Shown one piece after another: positions 17,816 through 26,586 of a stretch of DNA of 64,000 nt (its first letter is position 1; each line of letters opens with the position of its first letter). The position numbers and the translations under genes are program-made. The stretch spans positions 1 through 64,000 of the forward strand of contig NZ_VTUZ01000011.1 of NCBI RefSeq assembly GCF_008369935.1, written 5' to 3'. Under the pieces are notes generated by a model that searched no databases, had not been told where the DNA came from, and saw nothing but the letters and a program-made list of their open reading frames with translations. This stretch comes from Paraburkholderia panacisoli. Its GTDB lineage: Bacteria; Pseudomonadota; Gammaproteobacteria; Burkholderiales; Burkholderiaceae.

Positions 17816-18700
17816 TCAGCGTCCCTCGCCCAGCCCCAGCAGGCCGATTGCGTTCTGCTTGAGAATCAGCGGCTGCACCTCTTCCCTGAAGCCGACCTGC
17901 TTGAAATCCTCCAGCCAGCGGTGCGGCTGGATCAGCGGAAAGTCGGAGCCGAACAGCATTTTTCGCTTCAGCAGCGTATTGGCGTGGCGGATCAACTCCG
18001 GCGAAAAATACTTCGGCGACCAGCCGGACAGGTCGATATAGACATTGGGCTTATGCAGCGCAATCGATAACGCCTGTTCCTGCCATGGCCACGACGGATG
18101 CGCGATCACGATGTTCATATCGGGGAAATCCGCGGCGACATCGTCGAGATGGATCGGCTCCGAGTACTTCAGCCGCAAACCGCCGCCGCCCCGCATGCCC
18201 GAGCCCATGCCGGAATGGCCGCTGTGAAAGACGACGGTGAGCCGGTGTTCCGCAATCAGTTCGTACAGCGGATAAGCGAGACGGTCGTTGGCGAAAAACG
18301 CCTGCATCGTCGGATGAAACTTGAAGCCGCGCACGCCGTATTCCTCGATCAGCTTGCGCGCCTCGCGCACGCCCATCTTGCCCTTGTGCGGGTCGATGCT
18401 CGCGAAGGCAATCATGATGTCGCTGTTGTTCTGCGCGAATTCGGCGATCTCTTCGTTCGGAATGCGCCGGCGCCCGAGGTTCGCTTCGCAGTCGACGGTG
18501 AACATCACGAAGCCGATCTTGCGCTCGCGATAATGTTCGATGGTTTCGGGAATCGTCGGCCGCCGGCCGAGCTTCAGCACGGTGCCGAAGTACTTGTCGG
18601 CGGCGTCGTCGAACTCCTTGCCGAACAGGTCCGGCGGCTGGCAGCATGAGACTTCCGCGTGCACGTGGGTGTCGATTGCGACGAGTTGGTCGAGGTTCAT
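17816..18700 (-). CDS. amidohydrolase-2 family metal-dependent hydrolase/decarboxylase
   Basis: A 294-residue TIM-barrel amidohydrolase. It begins with the metal-binding AIDTHVHAEV motif near residue 8. KFHPTMQAFF near 128, FHSGHSG near 160, VIAHPSWPWQ near 200 and the catalytic Asp in LFGSDFPL near 250 follow. This subgroup (ACMSD/gamma-resorcylate decarboxylase-like) acts on aromatic carboxylates. It lies 63 bases downstream of the feruloyl-CoA synthetase gene on the same strand, so a role in aromatic catabolism is plausible, but the substrate cannot be read from the sequence. Confidence 0.8.
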   Translation of the reverse strand: MNLDQLVAIDTHVHAEVSCCQPPDLFGKEFDDAADKYFGTVLKLGRRPTIPETIEHYRERKIGFVMFTVDCEANLGRRRIPNEEIAEFAQNNSDIMIAFASIDPHKGKMGVREARKLIEEYGVRGFKFHPTMQAFFANDRLAYPLYELIAEHRLTVVFHSGHSGMGSGMRGGGGLRLKYSEPIHLDDVAADFPDMNIVIAHPSWPWQEQALSIALHKPNVYIDLSGWSPKYFSPELIRHANTLLKRKMLFGSDFPLIQPHRWLEDFKQVGFREEVQPLILKQNAIGLLGLGEGR

Positions 18701-18763
18701 CTAGAGGTTCCTGTTGGCGCTCAAGCCGGGGCTCGAACCCGGATCAGGTTCGAGCCAAGCGCG

Positions 18764-20665
18764 TTACGTCGCGCCGCACGCGCTCGCGACGATTACCGCG
18801 GGATCGCGCTGCGCCGCGTCGTACATCGCTTCGACGAGCGTTGCCCGATGCGTCAACACCGCGCGCTGATTGATGGAGCCCTTGTCGGTGATCTCGCCGA
18901 GGTCGAGCGAGGGCGCGACGTCCATCAGCCGCAAGCGCGCGATGGTGGTCGCGCCGCCGGTCGCGCTGCGATTGAGCCTGTCGAGCAGCGCGGCGAAATG
19001 CGCGCGCACGGCGGGTGCATCGATCACCTGGCGCGCGCTCGCCGAAGCGGGCAAGCATGCGAGCCGCCTGCAATCATCGAGCCGTGGAAACACCAGCAGA
19101 CCGACATCGTCGCGATTCATCCCGGCGACCACCACGTCCTGCACGTAAGGCGCGCCTTCGGAAATCACACCGGCCCGCATCGGCCCGACGCTCACGAAGG
19201 TGCCCGAACTCAGCTTGAAATCTTCGGCGATGCGGCCGTCGAACAGCAGCCCCAACTCGGGCCGTGCCGCATCGACGAAACGCAGTGCGTCACCGCTGCG
19301 AAAATAACCTTCCTCATCGAACGCGTTCTCGTGCTCCTCCGCGTTCGCGCGCCAATAGCCCGGCATCACGTGCGGACCGCGATAGCGCGCCTCGAGCTTG
19401 TCGCCGACCGGCGCGAGCTTGACTTCGCAGCCATGCGCGGGCAGGCCTACATAGCCCGCGCGCATGATCGGCCCAGTGGTGAACAGGCACGACGGCGAGG
19501 TCTCCGTCATCCCGAGTCCCGCCATGATGCGGATGCGCTCGCCGCAGTACTTTTCGGTGACGCGTTCGAGCCGGTCCCACGCCGCTTGCGACAGTCCCGC
19601 ACCCGAGAAGAAATACACCTTCACACGCGAGAAAAACGTCTCGCGCAACTGGGCGTCCTGCTCCAGCGCGAGCGTCAGTTCTTCCCAGCCCTTCGGCACG
19701 TTGAAGTAAATGGTGGGAGCGACTTCGCGCAGATTGCGCAGCGTCTCGCCGAACTTGCCGTTGACCGGCTTGCCGTCGTCGATATACAGCGTGCCGCCGT
19801 TGTAGAGCGCGATGCCCACGTTATGGCTGCCGCCGAACGTATGGTTCCAGGGCAGCCAGTCGACCAGCACCGGCGGCTCCTTCGCGAATCCAGGAAACGT
19901 TTCGAGCAGCATCTGCTGGTTGCTGCACAGCATGCGGTGGGTGGTCGGCACTGCCTTCGGCAGCCTGGTCGAACCGGACGTGAACAGAAACTTGGCGATC
20001 GCGTCCGGGCTCACCGCCGCGTGAACGGCGTCGACCGTGGTAGGCGTGGTGCGCAACAACTCGCTGAGCGCAGTCACGCGGCGCGCGCTTGGCGGCTCGT
20101 GCGGCAACGTGGCGGTGACGATTTCGACATCGGCTGGCACGACTGCGGCGATCGCCTTGGCGAACGTGTCGTAGCAGCTCGCGAAAACCAGACCCGGCGT
20201 CAGCATGTCGATCGTATGGCGCAGCTTGCCGTAATCGCCGGAGGCCAATGCATAGGCCGGAGAAATCGCCGCATACGGAATGCCCGCCCACATCGCACCC
20301 AGCGCGAGTTGCAGATGGTCGAGATCGTTGCCCGACAGAATCGCGACGGGCCGTTCGGCGGACAGCCCGCGCGCGAGCAATGCCTGGCCGATCGCGCGCG
20401 CGCTTTGCAACGCGCTCGCATAGCTCAGGCCGATCCATTGACCATCACCGCCGCGACGCGCGGCGAGCCAGCGCTCGGGATGGTGTTGCGCGCCGCTCTC
20501 GAGCCGCTGCGTCATACGCTGCGGATGCTCGCCGAGCGCTTCGCACGCTTGCAGGTACCACGTGTCGCCCTGCCGCCGCGTGCGCAACGACGAAGCGCCG
20601 ATCGTGGCCGCCCGATACTGCATCGGCGCGGCGGGGGTGTTCGATTGTGTCGGCTCGGAATGCAA
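18764..20665 (-). CDS. fcs: feruloyl-CoA synthetase
   Basis: About 633 residues of the ANL adenylate-forming superfamily. The P-loop-like motif is FLFTSGSTRLPKAVPTTHRM, the A5 motif is MAGLGMTETSP, and A7/A8 cover EGYFRSGDALRFVD and FDGRIAEDFKL. It activates ferulate (and probably p-coumarate and caffeate) to the CoA thioester. I choose a TTG start at 20665 because GGAG stands seven bases upstream; the open frame further up lacks homology. It follows ech and vdh in one orientation, the usual CoA-dependent non-beta-oxidative ferulate route. Confidence 0.88.
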   Translation of the reverse strand: MHSEPTQSNTPAAPMQYRAATIGASSLRTRRQGDTWYLQACEALGEHPQRMTQRLESGAQHHPERWLAARRGGDGQWIGLSYASALQSARAIGQALLARGLSAERPVAILSGNDLDHLQLALGAMWAGIPYAAISPAYALASGDYGKLRHTIDMLTPGLVFASCYDTFAKAIAAVVPADVEIVTATLPHEPPSARRVTALSELLRTTPTTVDAVHAAVSPDAIAKFLFTSGSTRLPKAVPTTHRMLCSNQQMLLETFPGFAKEPPVLVDWLPWNHTFGGSHNVGIALYNGGTLYIDDGKPVNGKFGETLRNLREVAPTIYFNVPKGWEELTLALEQDAQLRETFFSRVKVYFFSGAGLSQAAWDRLERVTEKYCGERIRIMAGLGMTETSPSCLFTTGPIMRAGYVGLPAHGCEVKLAPVGDKLEARYRGPHVMPGYWRANAEEHENAFDEEGYFRSGDALRFVDAARPELGLLFDGRIAEDFKLSSGTFVSVGPMRAGVISEGAPYVQDVVVAGMNRDDVGLLVFPRLDDCRRLACLPASASARQVIDAPAVRAHFAALLDRLNRSATGGATTIARLRLMDVAPSLDLGEITDKGSINQRAVLTHRATLVEAMYDAAQRDPAVIVASACGAT

Positions 20666-20797
20666 AGCCTGTCTCCTTGGAAAGGTGCCTGCGCGCCACC
20701 TTGCGGCGGCGTCGGACGCTCCGCTCTGCGCGGCGGAACAACCTTCTCTACTGCACTGAACTGGCGCGAGGCACGAGGCGCTAACCACCCCGCACAG

Positions 20798-22249
20798 TCA
20801 GATCGGATAGTGACGCGGTCCGGTCTGAATCGTGATCCAGCGCAGATCGGTAAACTCGGCAATCGACGCCTTGCTGCCGAAGCGCCCATAGCCGCTCTTC
20901 TTCACGCCGCCGAACGGCATCTGCGCTTCGTCGTGCACGGTCGGACCGTTGATATGGCAGATGCCCGACTCGATGCGCTTCGCCACGTTCAACGCACGCG
21001 ACACGTCGCGGCTGAACACGGCGGCAGACAACCCGTACTCGCTATCGTTAGCAACCCGAAGCGCTTCTTCATCGCCGTCCACGCGCTGCACCGTGACCAC
21101 CGGGCCGAAGGATTCGTCCGCATACAGCTTCATTTCAGGCGTGATGCCGTCGACGATCACCGGCTGCATCACCGCGCCCTCGACCGTGCAGCCGACCGGC
21201 AAGCGCGCGCCCTTGTTACGGGCGTCGTCGACCAGCGCCTTGATGCGGCGCGCCGACGCCTCGCTTTCGAGCACGCCGAGCACCGAGCCCGCGGCGGCCG
21301 GGTCGCCCGCCTTCAAGGTGCGCGCCTTCGCCGCGAGCTTCTCCACCAGCGCGTCGGCAATCTTGCGGTCGACGATCACCCGCTCCGTCGACATGCAGAT
21401 TTGCCCCTGGTTGAAGAACGCGCCGAACGCGATGCCGGCCACGGCCGCATCCAGATCCGCGTCGTCGAGCACGAGCACCGGAGCCTTGCCGCCGAGTTCG
21501 AGCAATGCCGGCTTCAGGTGCTGCGCCGCGTGTTGCGCGACGATGCGGCCGACGCGCGTCGAACCGGTGAAGTTGACGCGCCGCACCGCCGGATGCGCGA
21601 TCAACCGTTCGACGATCGCCGGCGCGTCTTCAGCGGCATGCGTGATGACGTTCACCACGCCGTCGCCGAGACCGGCTTCGTGCAACACGCTGCCAATCAG
21701 CCGATGCACGCCCGGACAAGCTTCGGATGCCTTGAACACGACCGTGTTGCCGCACGCGAGCGGCATCGCGAGCGCCCGTGTGCCGAGGATCACCGGCGCG
21801 TTCCACGGCGCAATGCCGAGCACCACGCCGCACGGCTGGCGCACCGCCATCGCGAGACTGCCTGGCACGTCGGACGGGATCACGTCGCCGTCGATCTGCG
21901 TGGTCATCGCGGCGGCTTCGCGCAGCATGTTGGCCGCAAGCATCACGTTGAAGCCGTACCAGTTCGGCATCGCGCCGGTTTCGGCCATGCCGGTTTCGAT
22001 GAACTGCGCGGTGCGCGCATCCATCAGGTCGGCCGCTGCCAGCAGACGCTTGCGGCGCTCGGTGGGCGCCAGCGCCGACCATGCCGGAAACGCGCGCGCC
22101 GCGGCTTCGACTGCCGCGTCGGCATCGGCCAGCGTCGCGGCGGCCGCGCGCGAAGCGGCCTGGCCGTTCGCCGGATTGATCCGCTCGAAGGTCTTGCCAT
22201 CCGACGCGCCGCGGCTCTCGCCGCCGATCAACAAAGTCACTTCATGCAT
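20798..22249 (-). CDS. vdh: vanillin (aromatic aldehyde) dehydrogenase
   Basis: A 483-residue NAD(P)-dependent aldehyde dehydrogenase. The catalytic Glu lies in LLELGGKAP near residue 255 and the catalytic Cys in NQGQICMSTERV near 290. NFTGSTRVGR near 232 is the cofactor loop. Between ech and fcs its substrate is almost certainly vanillin, giving vanillate. It is 52 bases after ech and 132 bases before fcs. Confidence 0.9.
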   Translation of the reverse strand: MHEVTLLIGGESRGASDGKTFERINPANGQAASRAAAATLADADAAVEAAARAFPAWSALAPTERRKRLLAAADLMDARTAQFIETGMAETGAMPNWYGFNVMLAANMLREAAAMTTQIDGDVIPSDVPGSLAMAVRQPCGVVLGIAPWNAPVILGTRALAMPLACGNTVVFKASEACPGVHRLIGSVLHEAGLGDGVVNVITHAAEDAPAIVERLIAHPAVRRVNFTGSTRVGRIVAQHAAQHLKPALLELGGKAPVLVLDDADLDAAVAGIAFGAFFNQGQICMSTERVIVDRKIADALVEKLAAKARTLKAGDPAAAGSVLGVLESEASARRIKALVDDARNKGARLPVGCTVEGAVMQPVIVDGITPEMKLYADESFGPVVTVQRVDGDEEALRVANDSEYGLSAAVFSRDVSRALNVAKRIESGICHINGPTVHDEAQMPFGGVKKSGYGRFGSKASIAEFTDLRWITIQTGPRHYPI

Positions 22250-22301
22250 GTCTGTCGTCTCCCGCCTGTCTGTATCGTTCTTACCTGGGTTGCGCGACGG
22301 C

Positions 22302-23129
22302 TCAGCGCTTGTAGGTTTGCAGACCCGGCTTGATCGCCTTGTCGTCGAGGAACTGCTTCAGGCCCTGTTCGCGGCCATGCTCGGGATCGCGCAGCTGCGC
22401 CTGGTCGAGCTTCGCGTACAGATAGTCTTCGTTCTGGTCCCACGTCAATTCGCGCGACCGCTTGAAGCCATGCTTGGCGGCGCGCAACACTACCGGGTTC
22501 TTCTCCAGCAGCTTGCCGGCGAGCGCGCGCGTCACTTCGCGCAACTCGGCGCGTGGCACGCTCTTATTGACGAGGCCCATTTGCGCCGCTTCCTGCCCCG
22601 TGAAGGTCTCGCCCGTCATGATGTAGTACAGCGCCTGACGATGCCCGACCGTGTCGGCCATCGCCTTGCTCACCAGGTTGCCCGGCGGAATGCCCCAGTT
22701 GATTTCGGAGAGCCCGAACACCGCCTCGTCCGCGGCGATCGCGAGATCGCACGCCACCAGCGGCGAGAAGCCGCCGCCGAAGCACCAGCCGTTGACCATC
22801 GCGATGGTCGGCTTCGCATACATGCGCAGCAATTGCCATTGCCAGCGCGACGCGTCGCGGCGAATCTTTTCCTGCAGGATTTCCGGGCCCGCGTCCACTT
22901 CGCGGAAGTACTCCTTCAGGTCCATGCCCGCGGTCCACGCATCGCCCTCGCCGGTCAGCACGAGAACCTGCGCTTCGGCGTCGAGCTCGACCGCTTCGAG
23001 CACCTCGATCATTTCCTTGTTCAGCGTTGGGCTCATCGCGTTGCGCTTCTCGGGACGATTCAACGTGACCCACGCGATTCCTTCGACGACATCGACCTTG
23101 ACGGTTTTCCAACGACCTTCGTAACTCAT
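22302..23129 (-). CDS. ech: feruloyl-CoA hydratase/lyase
   Basis: A 275-residue crotonase-fold enzyme matching the p-hydroxycinnamoyl-CoA hydratase/lyase family. The family pattern includes LNRPEKRNAMSPTLN, the TAGMDLKEYF loop, and NGWCFGGGF (oxyanion hole). The catalytic Glu is expected in GLSEINWGIPPG near residue 143. It converts feruloyl-CoA to vanillin plus acetyl-CoA. It is the first gene of the ech-vdh-fcs operon. A perfect palindrome lies 52 bases upstream and probably carries the repressor. Confidence 0.93.
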   Translation of the reverse strand: MSYEGRWKTVKVDVVEGIAWVTLNRPEKRNAMSPTLNKEMIEVLEAVELDAEAQVLVLTGEGDAWTAGMDLKEYFREVDAGPEILQEKIRRDASRWQWQLLRMYAKPTIAMVNGWCFGGGFSPLVACDLAIAADEAVFGLSEINWGIPPGNLVSKAMADTVGHRQALYYIMTGETFTGQEAAQMGLVNKSVPRAELREVTRALAGKLLEKNPVVLRAAKHGFKRSRELTWDQNEDYLYAKLDQAQLRDPEHGREQGLKQFLDDKAIKPGLQTYKR

Positions 23130-23180
23130 CTGCTTTCTCCGTGAACGTCGACCGCGGCAGCGGCCTGATGGACTTATTTA

Positions 23181-23199
23181 ATATCAGGTTGCCTGATAT
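23181..23199. promoter_or_regulatory. MarR-type operator upstream of ech
   Basis: A perfect inverted repeat ATATCAGG-TTG-CCTGATAT in the divergent ech-marR region. Its core, TATCAG-N5-CTGATA, recurs at 23825-23843. MarR repressors of hydroxycinnamate operons bind such palindromes near the promoter. Assignment to the adjacent regulator is inference. Confidence 0.75.
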
Positions 23200-23296
23200 G
23201 TAAAGCGGAAATCCGCAGGCTCGGTGCAAACCCCTAGCGGCGATACTGAACGCGCGGCGCGCTAAGATGCGGGATAGACCGAATCTCCTGTCCATC

Positions 23297-23767
23297 ATGA
23301 GCAAAAATCAAAAACCAGCCGCCGAGCCCACTGCCGCACGCACCCGCCGTTCCAGCCTGCGCCTGACCTATGTGATCGGCAGCCTCGATCGCATCCTGCG
23401 GCGCCGCATGAGCGAAGCGCTCGCGCCGCTCGGTCTCACGCTCGCGCAATTCACCGCGCTCTCCGTGCTCGAAGCGAAGGGCCAGGCGTCGAATGCGCAA
23501 GTCGCCGAACGCTCGTTCATCACGCCGCAATCGGCCAATGAGGTGATGAACGCGATGGCGAGCCGCAACTGGGTCAGCCGCGAACCTGACCCGACCCACG
23601 GCCGCATCGTGCTGCTGCAATTGACGGACGAAGGACGTGCGGTGCTGCGCGAGTGCGAGCTGGCCGTCAAGACCATCGAGAAGCAGATGATGGAAGGCAT
23701 CGAACTCGATGCGGCCAGCGCGCTGCAGGCTCACCTCGAAACCTTCGTGCGGAATCTGCGCGGCTAA
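23297..23767 (+). CDS. MarR-family regulator of ferulate catabolism
   Basis: About 156 residues with the MarR winged-helix fold: LTLAQFTALSVLEAKGQ, then the recognition region SNAQVAERSFITPQSANEVM, then the wing SREPDPTHGRIVLLQLTDEG. It is divergent from ech. Homologues (FerC/FerR/CouR type) are repressors released by hydroxycinnamoyl-CoA thioesters. The start is uncertain: ATG at 23267 and ATG at 23297 are both in frame and neither has a strong ribosome site. Identical half-sites on both sides of the gene suggest it controls both the catabolic and the uptake arms. Confidence 0.82.
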   Translation: MSKNQKPAAEPTAARTRRSSLRLTYVIGSLDRILRRRMSEALAPLGLTLAQFTALSVLEAKGQASNAQVAERSFITPQSANEVMNAMASRNWVSREPDPTHGRIVLLQLTDEGRAVLRECELAVKTIEKQMMEGIELDAASALQAHLETFVRNLRG

Positions 23768-23824
23768 CTTCTCCGCGCCGCCGTGCGATTGCTAGGTGTT
23801 TTCACCGAAGCATTTGCGCTTGTG

Positions 23825-23843
23825 TTATCAGCCTACCTGATAT
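23825..23843. promoter_or_regulatory. second MarR-type operator, before the transporter operon
   Basis: TTATCAG-CCTAC-CTGATAT has the same TATCAG-N5-CTGATA arrangement as the site before ech. It lies about 265 bases upstream of the MFS transporter start, just after the regulator gene. The shared half-sites indicate one regulon. Confidence 0.7.
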
Positions 23844-24107
23844 TAAATCCGCTCCACGATGCGGCGTGTGGAGAGACGCCGCGTTGCTTCGAGGCACACG
23901 CGCAATCACGCCTACATCGACCCGATGTGCCGCGCGCTGCGGTGTTGGCGGACGTCGCGTCACGACCCTGATGCCGATCTGAATCCCGCTCTGCCGAGAC
24001 CGTCCGTCACCGGACGGTCCGGGCCAGCACGTGCGTTCGCGCCGCGCCGGCATCTGCCGTTCCTCATCGAAACCGGAAAGCCACGCATTTTAATAAGGAT
24101 CACTAAC

Positions 24108-25352
24108 GTGAAAAGAACCGGAACATTGACCCCACCTCAAAGCGCCGCCCCGACGGCATCCGGCAGCACGGGCGCCGCCGTCACCCTCGGATTGTGTTTT
24201 GCGATCGCCCTGCTCGAAGGGCTCGACCTGCAGTCGGTCGGGGTGGCCGCGCCGCGCATGGCGCGCGAGTTCGGCCTGTCGGTCGGACAGATGGGCCTTG
24301 CGTTCAGCGCCGGCACCTTCGGCCTGCTGCCCGGCGCGATGTTTGGCGGACGGCTCGCCGACCGGATCGGCCGCAAGCGCGTGCTGGTGATTTCCGCGTG
24401 CCTGTTCGGCCTGCTCTCGATCATGACGGCGCTGGCGAGCGACTTTCACACGCTGGTGATCGTGCGCATCCTGACCGGCATCGGTCTCGGCGGCGCACTG
24501 CCGAACCTGATCGCGTTGTCGTCGGAAGCAGTCGAGCCGCGCTCGCGCAGCAGCGCCGTCAGCGTGATGTATTGCGGCATTCCGTTCGGCGGCGTGATCG
24601 CGTCGGTGATCGGCGTGATGAGCGCGGGCGACGCCGAGTGGCGTCACATCTTCTACGTCGGCGGCGCGGGGCCGCTGCTGCTGGTGCCGCTGCTGCTCGT
24701 GTTCCTCGCGGATTCGAAAGCGTTCACGAAGGCTTCGCGCGACGGGCAGGCGAGGCCCGCACCGGTCGGCGAAATCCTGTTCGGCGGCACGCGCGGGCTC
24801 TCCACGTTGCAGATCTGGGTCAGCTACTTCTGCACGCTGATCGTCCTCTACTTCCTGCTCAACTGGCTGCCTTCGCTGATGGCCGCAAGCGGTCTGTCGC
24901 GCGCACAGGTTGGCTATGTGCAGATCTTCTTCAACGTGGGCGGCGGGATCGGCGCGTTGTGCATCGGCACGTTGATGGATCGCATGCGCTCGGGCGTCGT
25001 GGTGGCCGGCATGTACGTCGGCATCATCGCGTCGCTCGCGGCGCTCTCGATGGCGCCCGGCTTCGGGGCGCTCGCGGCCGCCGCGTTCTTTGCGGGGATG
25101 TTCGTGATCGGCGGTCAATCGGTGCTGTATGCGCTATCCGCCGCGTTCTATCCGACCGCGATGCGCGGCACCGGCGTCGGCGCGGCGGTGGCCGTGGGAC
25201 GCATCGGCTCGGTGGTGGGTCCGCTGGCCGCCGGTCAATTGCTGGCGATGGGGCGCAGTTCGTCGACCGTGATCGGCGCAAGCATCCCCGTCACCGTGAT
25301 CGCCGCCGTGGCCGCCTTGCTGTTGCTGCGCCGCCCGCGCGCCGACGACTGA
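24108..25352 (+). CDS. MFS aromatic acid transporter, MhpT/AAHS-like
   Basis: About 414 residues with twelve predicted membrane helices. It closely resembles E. coli MhpT: GLCFAIALLEGLDLQSVGVAAP in helix 1 (with the AAHS-family acidic Asp), GRLADRIGRKRVLV between helices 2 and 3, GIGLGGALPNLIALSSEA in helix 4 and GGQSVLYALSAAFYP near 330. The start is GTG at 24108 with AAGGAT seven bases upstream; the longer open frame is not homologous. It leads a plus-strand group with porin and feruloyl esterase. Context suggests ferulate or another hydroxycinnamate as substrate, although the family resemblance is to the phenylpropionate carrier. Confidence 0.85.
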   Translation: MKRTGTLTPPQSAAPTASGSTGAAVTLGLCFAIALLEGLDLQSVGVAAPRMAREFGLSVGQMGLAFSAGTFGLLPGAMFGGRLADRIGRKRVLVISACLFGLLSIMTALASDFHTLVIVRILTGIGLGGALPNLIALSSEAVEPRSRSSAVSVMYCGIPFGGVIASVIGVMSAGDAEWRHIFYVGGAGPLLLVPLLLVFLADSKAFTKASRDGQARPAPVGEILFGGTRGLSTLQIWVSYFCTLIVLYFLLNWLPSLMAASGLSRAQVGYVQIFFNVGGGIGALCIGTLMDRMRSGVVVAGMYVGIIASLAALSMAPGFGALAAAAFFAGMFVIGGQSVLYALSAAFYPTAMRGTGVGAAVAVGRIGSVVGPLAAGQLLAMGRSSSTVIGASIPVTVIAAVAALLLLRRPRADD

Positions 25353-25436
25353 GCGCCTGCAGACAAGACGGCCCGACAACAACGACAACAACGACAACAA
25401 CAGACACATTCAATCAACGGTTTGGAGAAACCTTTA

Positions 25437-26576
25437 ATGCAAGCTTCCGCACGCCTTCTACTCTGCGGCGCACTGTGCGCCCTCAGCGGCGCAGCAGCAG
25501 CGCAATCGAGCGTGACACTGTACGGCATCGTCGATACCGGCATCGAATACGTTTCGCACGCGAACGCAGCGGGCAAGAGCGTATTCCGCATGCCTGCCGT
25601 CACCGGCGAACTGCCCTCGCGCTGGGGACTGCGCGGCAATGAAGATCTCGGCGGCGGCTATAGCGCGGTCTTTACGCTGGAAAGCGGCTTCAACGTGCGC
25701 GCCGGCGATCTCGGCCAGGGCGGCCGGCTGTTCGGGCGCCAGGCATTCGTCGGCATCAAAAGCCCCTATGGCGCGCTCACGTTCGGCCGTCAGTACACGA
25801 TGACCTACCTCGCGCTGATGGGCGCGGACCTGATCGGTCCGGACATCTACGGGCTGGGCTCGCTCGACGCGTATGTGCCGAACGCGCGCGCCGACAACTC
25901 CGTGACCTACCTGGGCAACTATGCGGGCGTGACGCTAGGCGCGAACTACTCGTTCGGCCGCGACGCGGCGGGCACCGGGAATTCGCCGGGCCAGGGCACC
26001 TGCACCGGCTCCGTGCCGGGTCACGCCACGGAATGCCGCGAATGGTCGGTGATGCTGAAGTACGACGCGCCGTTGTTCGGCGTCGCGGCTTCCTACGAGG
26101 AACAGCGCGGCGGCAGCACCGCGGCGGCGAACTTCTTCGACGGCGTGGCGCCGACGCCGCTCATCAACGCTGCCGACAAGGACATTCGCACGCACGTGAG
26201 CGCCTACGCGAACCTCGGCAAGGCCAAGCTCGGCGTGGGCTGGTTGAACCGCCGTGTGGACCCGTCATCCCCCGCGCTCGCCGACGTGCGCTCGAATCTG
26301 TTCTTCATCGCCGCGTCGTACTACGTGACGCCGGCTTTCATCGTCGACGGCGAGGTCTATCACATCACCAATAGCGACCACGACACACGTGCCACGATGG
26401 GCACGCTGCGCACCACCTATCTGCTGTCCAAGCGCACCGCCGTCTACGCGCAAGGCTCCTATCTCGGCAACAGCGCGAAGGCGCGCTACTCGGTCAGCGC
26501 GGGCGGCGGCGGCACGACACCCTCGGCAGGCACCGGCCAGACCGGCGTGATGGTCGGCATCCGTCATTCGTTCTAG
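25437..26576 (+). CDS. general porin of the gram-negative OmpC-like (porin_4) type
   Basis: About 379 residues. A signal peptide (about 1-21, ending SGAAAA-QSS) precedes the typical Burkholderiales porin opening SSVTLYGIVDTGIEYV. Repeated beta-strand patterns, an SRWGLRGNEDLGGG motif near residue 60 and a terminal Phe (GIRHSF) for outer-membrane assembly follow. The ATG at 25437 is preferred since GGAG stands nine to twelve bases upstream. Between the MFS carrier and the esterase it probably admits phenolic esters or acids into the periplasm. Confidence 0.88.
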   Translation: MQASARLLLCGALCALSGAAAAQSSVTLYGIVDTGIEYVSHANAAGKSVFRMPAVTGELPSRWGLRGNEDLGGGYSAVFTLESGFNVRAGDLGQGGRLFGRQAFVGIKSPYGALTFGRQYTMTYLALMGADLIGPDIYGLGSLDAYVPNARADNSVTYLGNYAGVTLGANYSFGRDAAGTGNSPGQGTCTGSVPGHATECREWSVMLKYDAPLFGVAASYEEQRGGSTAAANFFDGVAPTPLINAADKDIRTHVSAYANLGKAKLGVGWLNRRVDPSSPALADVRSNLFFIAASYYVTPAFIVDGEVYHITNSDHDTRATMGTLRTTYLLSKRTAVYAQGSYLGNSAKARYSVSAGGGGTTPSAGTGQTGVMVGIRHSF

Positions 26577-26586
26577 GAGACATCGC

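Noticed and set aside
18659..22333. A 1224-residue open frame on the plus strand
   Set aside because: It runs antisense to fcs, vdh and other clear genes and is Arg/His-rich with no recognisable domain; a GC-driven shadow frame.
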